Of a stretch of DNA of 64,000 nt, positions 58,445 to 64,000 are shown piece by piece; the first letter of the stretch is position 1; the number at the start of each line of letters is the position of its first letter. The notes beneath the pieces were generated by a model, which saw only the letters and a program-made list of their open reading frames with translations, was not told the origin of the DNA and did not search any database. The position numbers were made by a program, and so were the translations under genes. Origin of the DNA: Romanomermis culicivorax (lineage: Eukaryota > Nematoda > Enoplea > Mermithida > Mermithidae); the NCBI GenBank assembly GCA_963922205.1, contig CAWUHX010000072.1:744001-808000 (forward strand), in the 5' to 3' direction.

Positions 58445-61400
58445 GTTAGTATTTGCTGTTTGGAAAAATAAGGCGATTATTTCAGAGAGAGTATTACACA
58501 CACTGTATCAAATTTGGAGAAATTGTTCCTTGTTTTGAGAAAAATTGACGTTTGTGAATTAAAGTTTTTTCTCTCTTCTATCATTTTCGGTTTTTGAAAA
58601 AATCTCTCGTTCGAATACATAACGGTCATGAAGCTTCTTTTTTTCACGTGTAATTTTAGTTGGGGACGTGTTTGACATATATGTTGCATTTTTTGTCATC
58701 TTTACTTAAATGTTGCCTTTTCCCAATTAGGCCTGCGTCGCACCACCGCGTCATAAATTTAGGTAATCTTTTTCGTGTATTTCTAGAACTCCACGTTGAT
58801 TTTCTCATACTTAACTAACAATGACGGATTTCTCGCTTAGTTCGCACGTTTTCAGTTATGGCGTTTAAATTAATTGTCCAAAATTTATTGAGAGAATAAC
58901 CAGCCTCTTCGTTTAATCTATTTTTTTCATTCGCTTATAAAGAAGAAAAATTTTCGACCCACATATGTTGCGTATAATTAGTTATTCGTTTAGGATAAAA
59001 TTTTTCTTCACTCTAGTCAGCTGCCCTTATTCCGACAACTATTATTGGACTTTAAGCTCTCGTTTAAATACATAGCCAGCTTTCAGACGAACTTTTTGGT
59101 TCGTTTTTTAGTTCAGTATGTTGCACACTCGCATTTGACTCAGAATAGTATTTGAACATGGTTTTTCTGATGTGAATGTTTAGTCTTTTAACTTCTGAAT
59201 TTTTTCTTCGGATTTACTTATATCGTGGGAAGAGGAAGGATTGTAGTCGAGGGAGTTTCGTCGTCCCTCAGGCCGATGTGGGCGGGAATGATGAAATAAA
59301 TGACTTCGTCGAAGATACTGCAGGATATACCAATTTTGTATAATTTCCTACCTACTTTAAAAAGGAAATGTCTGGGCGAAAGTTTCTCGCTCAAAATTGA
59401 CATTTTCCGTGATGCAGTAAATTTATGCACGCCCGCTCGCCCTGGAATCCTGCGCCTTATATAAACGTCTGAGAAGCGAAATCTTGACTTTTTCGAGCCA
59501 ATGATCATGGCGCGTGCGGCTTCTTTTGCGCTGATTTTATTAATAGTTTTTCATTTTTCGATGCTTGATTAGGCTCTATACCCTAAAGAAGGAACGAATA
59601 AATTTCGTTCAATTTGTCTTTCAAGCCATTATGCTCGTTTTTCTTTCATTGTTGGTGCTTGATATCGATAACGATTGATTATTATCCGGTTCAAAGAAAT
59701 TTTTTTTCTCAGCATTAGTTCTATTGTTGTCTGGATGTGAACATTTTCCATCAGATTAAGATTGAAAGATTGATATGTTAAGTTACATGACGCTAGGGGA
59801 GCGGTCTTTTTGGGAAGGAGGTTGACTGATGCGGCCCATCTGTGAGATGGTATCGAGAAACGCGACTTTTTGCCCAAAATTTTCTCAAAAAACGTGTTCA
59901 ATACACATGTATATAATATCTCGGTCAGGTTTGGTGGTGGATCAGACCTCATAGGTTGAGGGAGTCCCATGAGATTAAAATTTTTCGAAAATACCATGAA
60001 TAATTTTAAATATTTAATTCGCTTGGGCAGTGGGTGAAGGAAACTGAAATTTGGATGGTGGTGTTCCCTATCCCGCATGTTGCAGGTGTGCTTCCTATTA
60101 AATGTCCCCCTTTACCATCAGCTTTGTTTGCGATCTTAAATCATATTCTCGCTGAAAGATGTGTACATTGGATTTTGGATTTTCTCTCTGGTTGATGGGA
60201 TACAGACCCGGGCAATGTGCTGATGTGTTGATCTTCAACCAGATAGATAATATCGTCAACCAGCTAGAAGAAATCAGTTAGAAATAAACACATTTTTCAT
60301 AAATTCGGATAAAAAGCGAAGATCATATTTAAAAACAAGTAGTCGACTAAAAATTTGGATTTTTGAACCAGCAAGCATTGATAGGAGATCTCTTGGTTCA
60401 GTAAATGATTGTTTCTTGAAAGTTTTTGTTGAAGATCTTTTAACAGATTAAGCAATTAAATATTTCTTAAATACGTTGTATTGCTTATCCTTCAGCCACT
60501 ATTGTTTCGTCAGAATCTGGAAAATATATGGGTGAAAATTATAAATGATTTTTTTGTTTGTCTCGTTAATGGTGTGAAAAATATTGGTTCCTGGCTAGAG
60601 GCCAAAACTTCTCACTCATTTTCAAGTTTTTGATTTTGGATCACTTTTCATCCTGTCTCTGAATATCGGACTTCTTTTATTCAGACGTAATTTGCTGATT
60701 TTTCCATCAGCTAAATAATTTCAACTAATCGCAAAACCTAAAAGGGCTGCTAGAAATCAACCCTTTTGACAAATTCGTTCAGAAAAACAAAAGTTGTTCT
60801 ATTTTAGAACCAAAATTGAAAAATCGGGCAGCTGGCTAAATAATTAAAATTATCCACCAGCTACAAGTTTTTTGCTCTTATCCATGCGTTGATGCTTTTA
60901 CTAACATGTTACGGAAGCAAAAATTATTTTTAGAAAATGTGTAAATTTCGAACGTTTTTGAAACGACGACTGATCGTGGTCAGCTGCGCTAATTCTTTGA
61001 TTAACTCGAACAAGGCTATTGCGCTCGTAAACACCTTTCGTTTCGTTTTCGGAATTTTTTCCTGCTTCTATTCCTTGAAAAATAATGAACCCGCTTGCTT
61101 CGTCGCGCTTTAGTTTTGGCAAAAATTTGATTATCACTGGCTCCTTATCTCAAAAGCTGTGATTTCGTTGGTTTGAAAAAGTCATTTCTGCACGCAGACT
61201 TTCCATTTTCTCTCAAACACATTAATTGCCCATTACCACTCGATCAATCTTGAGCCGGTGGTTTTGGGTTTTCTCGATTGACTGTGCTTCATCTTACGCT
61301 CTAGTTGTTTGATCCATCTTGGTTTTTCTGATTTCGTACAGTTTTCTTGCGAGGTAGTTGATTTAGGTGGAAACATGGTTTTTTTATTAGCACGGTGCTA

Positions 61401-62807
61401 ATAAATTTGGGCTTGTGATAATGAAGATTTTAGTCGTGCTAAGGAAAAGTAATGTGAATTAAGCAAAGTTAGCGCCTGTGCTAATGGGACTCGTGCTGAA
61501 AACCCCTGAGTAGAAATATCCGTTGTTTCTTGTTCACCAATAGGACTCAAAATTATAACCTAGAATTTGAGCCTGGAGCGAAGTCAGTTGTCAAAGTCGC
61601 ATAAAAATTCGATTTTTTGGAACAGAAAATACTATACAGATTTCTAATTTTTTTTTGTTTTTTTCAAGGAAACTATGAGTTAGTTCTTGATTTTCATCTT
61701 CCGCAACCAAGTGCCTGTGCTTGTCTGTTTTTGTCTTTCATTTTTTGACTTGAATTGATGATGTCGTTTTTTGGCTTTTCGAATGTATCCGAAAGTGCTG
61801 TCACAGAAACTCCTTTATACGTTCCGAATATATATATATATATTTCCCGGTATGAGATATGTGAAAAACTGGCTTTTCGTACATTCGAACCGCGAAGCAA
61901 TTTTTTCTATATTCTTGTAAAGTTTTTTCTATTCAAAGATGTCGATATGTTTTTTAATCTTTAATCCGTGATATTCTTGGCAATTTCCGTTCAAAGTGAA
62001 TTTTAGGTGTAGGATAGTAGTCAAATTTGTTTCTTTGACTAAATATTCGTGTGTATTCTTCGAAAAATTCACACGAATTCCAATTTCGGTATATTATATT
62101 TATTTTTTATTTGTTCTTGCTTTTTGTCTCGTTGCAAATTTATTTTTTTGGGGTTCTTCGAGTTCCTAGAATTCGGATTCAAAGTTCGAAATCTGAAAAG
62201 TAAGTCAATGTATCCGCAATTTAGAATTAAAACCGTCATTTATTTGAATTTTGATTACTCGAAGTTTTGTTTTGGAAATTTCTTGCAGCTGGACTGGAAC
62301 TCGAAATTTGAATTTCTCTAAGTTTCTCTTCAAAAATTTTACAGTGATGTCATTGTTGGTTGAGTTTTCATTCAAGAATTCGTCATTTTCAGAGTGAGAA
62401 CGTAGAACATATTTGTTAAAATTGAAATGAACGAAAAGAAAATCAAGAACAAGCCATTATCCTTGAATATTTTGCTTGTTTTATGTCTCTTTGCATAAGA
62501 TCATTTTTTTGATGTTGATTCAGTTTCGTTCACAGTTTTTTCTCCAATAAGTATACTTTCCTATTCTCTTCTACATTTTTTCTAGACATGTTTTTTTCTA
62601 TGTAATACTATTCGAGAATTTCGTAAATTTTCTCCCTAAATTTAATATCAGCGATAAGAAAGAACATCCTTCTCATTCTTTCAGTCTGAATTTGCTTTAT
62701 TGGCTGTATAAATTGCATTCCGGAATTGAACATTACGCTTCAGTGATCCGAATTTGCATAATTTTTATTCTTACACTCAATTATGTTTTTTGCTTGGGCT
62801 TGTAAAG
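58445..62807. other. SNRK intron(s) after exon 4; expected UBA exon not found
   Basis: AT-rich DNA. An exon coding the second UBA half (the region equal to human NHITATYFLLAE) should lie here, but no matching frame was found. Reading through the 58445 donor gives about 31 more residues to a stop at 58536-58538 and does not resemble SNRK. A minus-strand frame at 59629-60078 (149 codons) has no recognised domain. A 135-bp transposon lies at 61374. Confidence 0.5.
61374..61508. mobile_element. Short hAT-like element (135 bp) with TTAGCACGGTGCTAA words
   Basis: It starts CATGGTTTTTTTATTAGCAC and ends CGTGCTGAAAACCCCTG. The flanks GGTGGAAA (61366-61373) and AGTAGAAA (61509-61516) agree at 6 of 8 bases. 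Related GTGCTAATG and CACCGTGCTGAAAAAAGC words lie near 20550-21019. Confidence 0.7.
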
Positions 62808-63310
62808 TGTCGAATATACATTCGCAACAACAGCTACAAAAGCAACAAAATTCTGCGATAATCAAAACGACGGCTACGACGGAAAATTGTATTAATCATC
62901 AGCGTCGTTCTTCCAGCAAAACGCACAAAAAGCGTTCCATTTCAAATACGAAAAGCGATTTTTCGTCGTCCTGCCGCTGCGACAATCAGGAAAAATTGCT
63001 AGCGGTGAAAACAAGTCGGAAAGACACAATTTCAGGACGTTTTTGCCAAGATACGGCGTCGAATTTGAATTTCGAGTCGAAAAAAATGCCGTCTAAAAGC
63101 ATAATTGAATCGAAGAAAAATTCCGCTCCATTGTTGGAAAATCGGTCTAAAAGAAAAAGCGACGGCAAAAATTTCGTGTTAAAATCGAGCAATTCTTGTC
63201 CGGATTTGTTCAAAGATCAATTTATGGGAAATTTAAGAGAGACTGGTGATCGACTCATGAAATGTTTATTCTTCAAAAAGAAGAACGGTAGCAAAAAATG
63301 GCCCGCCTGA
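62808..63310 (+). CDS. Probable C-terminal coding exon of SNRK
   Basis: An open frame with a codon style like the SNRK exons runs from about 62783 to TGA at 63308-63310. The likeliest exon start is 62808, after AAAG. The protein is Ser/Lys-rich and hydrophilic: RRSSSKTHKKRSISNTKSDF, KKNSAPLLENRSKRKSD and a cysteine- and lysine-containing tail ending KKKNGSKKWPA. A Ser-Ala-Pro-Leu-Leu stretch after basic residues resembles the RKSAPVLNQ segment of animal SNRK tails. From 62808 the frame needs phase 1, while exon 4 ends in phase 2, so at least one more exon must lie between. It could instead be a separate small gene. Confidence 0.5.
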
Positions 63311-64000
63311 CTTCAAAATACGAAGAACTTGGGTTGCTGTTAAAATTGTACTTAGTAGCCGAAGTTCAGTCGTTGTGGCTTAAGTAGCAGCTGTTCATTG
63401 TATCTACTGATCTTGATTTATAACAGCGAATTTGTGTCTCGAGCAGACATGCACTGGAAGAATTTTCCAGGCGGTCCTCGGACTTTCCACCGAGCGGATG
63501 GGGGTGCGTAAGCAAAAAATAAAAAGAGAGCTCCATAAGTATCATTATCGTATATAATATGTGGAAAGTAATCAAAAAAATATATTCTAAAGAATTTGGG
63601 CTGTATCCGGAGTCTCAGGTTAACGGATTTACTCCTCTACCACCCTATGTACATTTGTGTTCTCGAGACTCAAGAGGGATCAATTTGAAACAAATTTCCG
63701 ACCGAAAATCTGCACCATGAAATTTTTTGTACTAAAAATAATGTTTATAGTCAGTTTGGATCTTGCTGATATCAAATTCGTTTTTTCTTAGTATCAGAAC
63801 AAAATTGAAAATTTTATACATCTTGCAATGGATTCAATTTGATGCTGCCATTGGGCGAAAGTTACTGCACTTCTTTGTTTAAAGCATAGGAAAAAAATTC
63901 ATTTACGAATAGATCAGTACCTAGCACATTCTTCAAAAATTGATCTGAAAATTCTAATTTTTTGATGATGACCAAAAATAACTTGAACAATAATTTTTGT
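63311..64000. other. Downstream flank with a family K repeat
   Basis: 63440-63650 matches 33224-33464 (AGACATGCACTGGAAGAA, TCCTCGGACTTTCC, GTAAGCAAAAAAT, AGTCTCAGGTTA). The rest is AT-rich with no recognised gene. No polyadenylation signal can be assigned. Confidence 0.5.

Noticed and set aside
58445-58538. Read-through of the exon 4 donor as the SNRK C-terminus
   Set aside because: The added residues do not resemble the UBA second half, and a good GTTAGT donor precedes them. A rare retained-intron form cannot be excluded.
59629-60078. 149-codon minus-strand frame
   Set aside because: No recognisable domain, repeat-like composition, and no splice or codon pattern like the host exons.
61380-61410. 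FLLAR-like frame as the missing SNRK UBA exon
   Set aside because: It is the TTAGCACGGTGCTAA word of a short transposon and is followed at once by a stop; the same word occurs near 20550.

Overview
The window is animal nuclear DNA: AT-rich, with introns, and crowded with transposable elements. Two conserved host genes lie on the + strand. The first is the 26S proteasome ATPase Rpt1 (PSMC2), with ten recognisable exons between 4619 and 26911. The second is the SNF-related kinase SNRK, with four recognisable exons between 34601 and 58444 and a probable terminal coding exon at 62808-63310. SNRK belongs to the animal AMPK-related kinases, and the retroelements are invertebrate-like, so I infer an invertebrate; I cannot name the phylum.

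Layout: 1-4618 is repeat-rich flank or an early PSMC2 intron, and the first PSMC2 exon was not found. PSMC2 has seven exons packed into 4619-6061 with introns of 51-181 bp. Its last three introns are 2.5, 6.9 and 11.0 kb and hold nested transposons. 26912-34600 is the intergenic space, made of nested hAT-like elements, a 0.7 kb foldback and a truncated LINE. SNRK introns 1 and 3 are 11.6 and 11.2 kb and hold further nests, including a chain of a Harbinger-like element holding a hAT-like element holding an L1-like LINE.

Most non-coding sequence can be read as short DNA transposons with terminal inverted repeats. Seven of them (39231, 39488, 42434, 27412, 24010, 32168 and the pair 9727/11350) have perfect 8-bp target-site duplications readable by eye. 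Others have imperfect ones, several matching the hAT pattern nTnnnnAn. Each family carries its own short motif repeated just inside both ends, such as GGCTCCTAGGCC, TTTGTGCCAATTGGCACAAA, GGGTCCGGGTCC, CGGATATCC, ACAAGCC or GGTT arrays. Different families share internal cores, and a hairpin motif of the type CCGGCGC-nnn-GCGCCGG followed by AAAATTTT recurs throughout. None of these short elements shows a transposase, so they look non-autonomous.

Retroelements: a broken L1-like LINE with ORF1 and ORF2 (50058-54557, minus), two 5'-truncated CR1/Jockey-like LINEs (19417-20215 and 31083-32150, minus), a gag-protease fragment of an LTR retrotransposon (18415-19080, minus) and two copies of a possible solo LTR. 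I saw no CRISPR array, bacterial-type gene, rRNA or convincing tRNA. All boundaries, duplications and identities were judged by eye.
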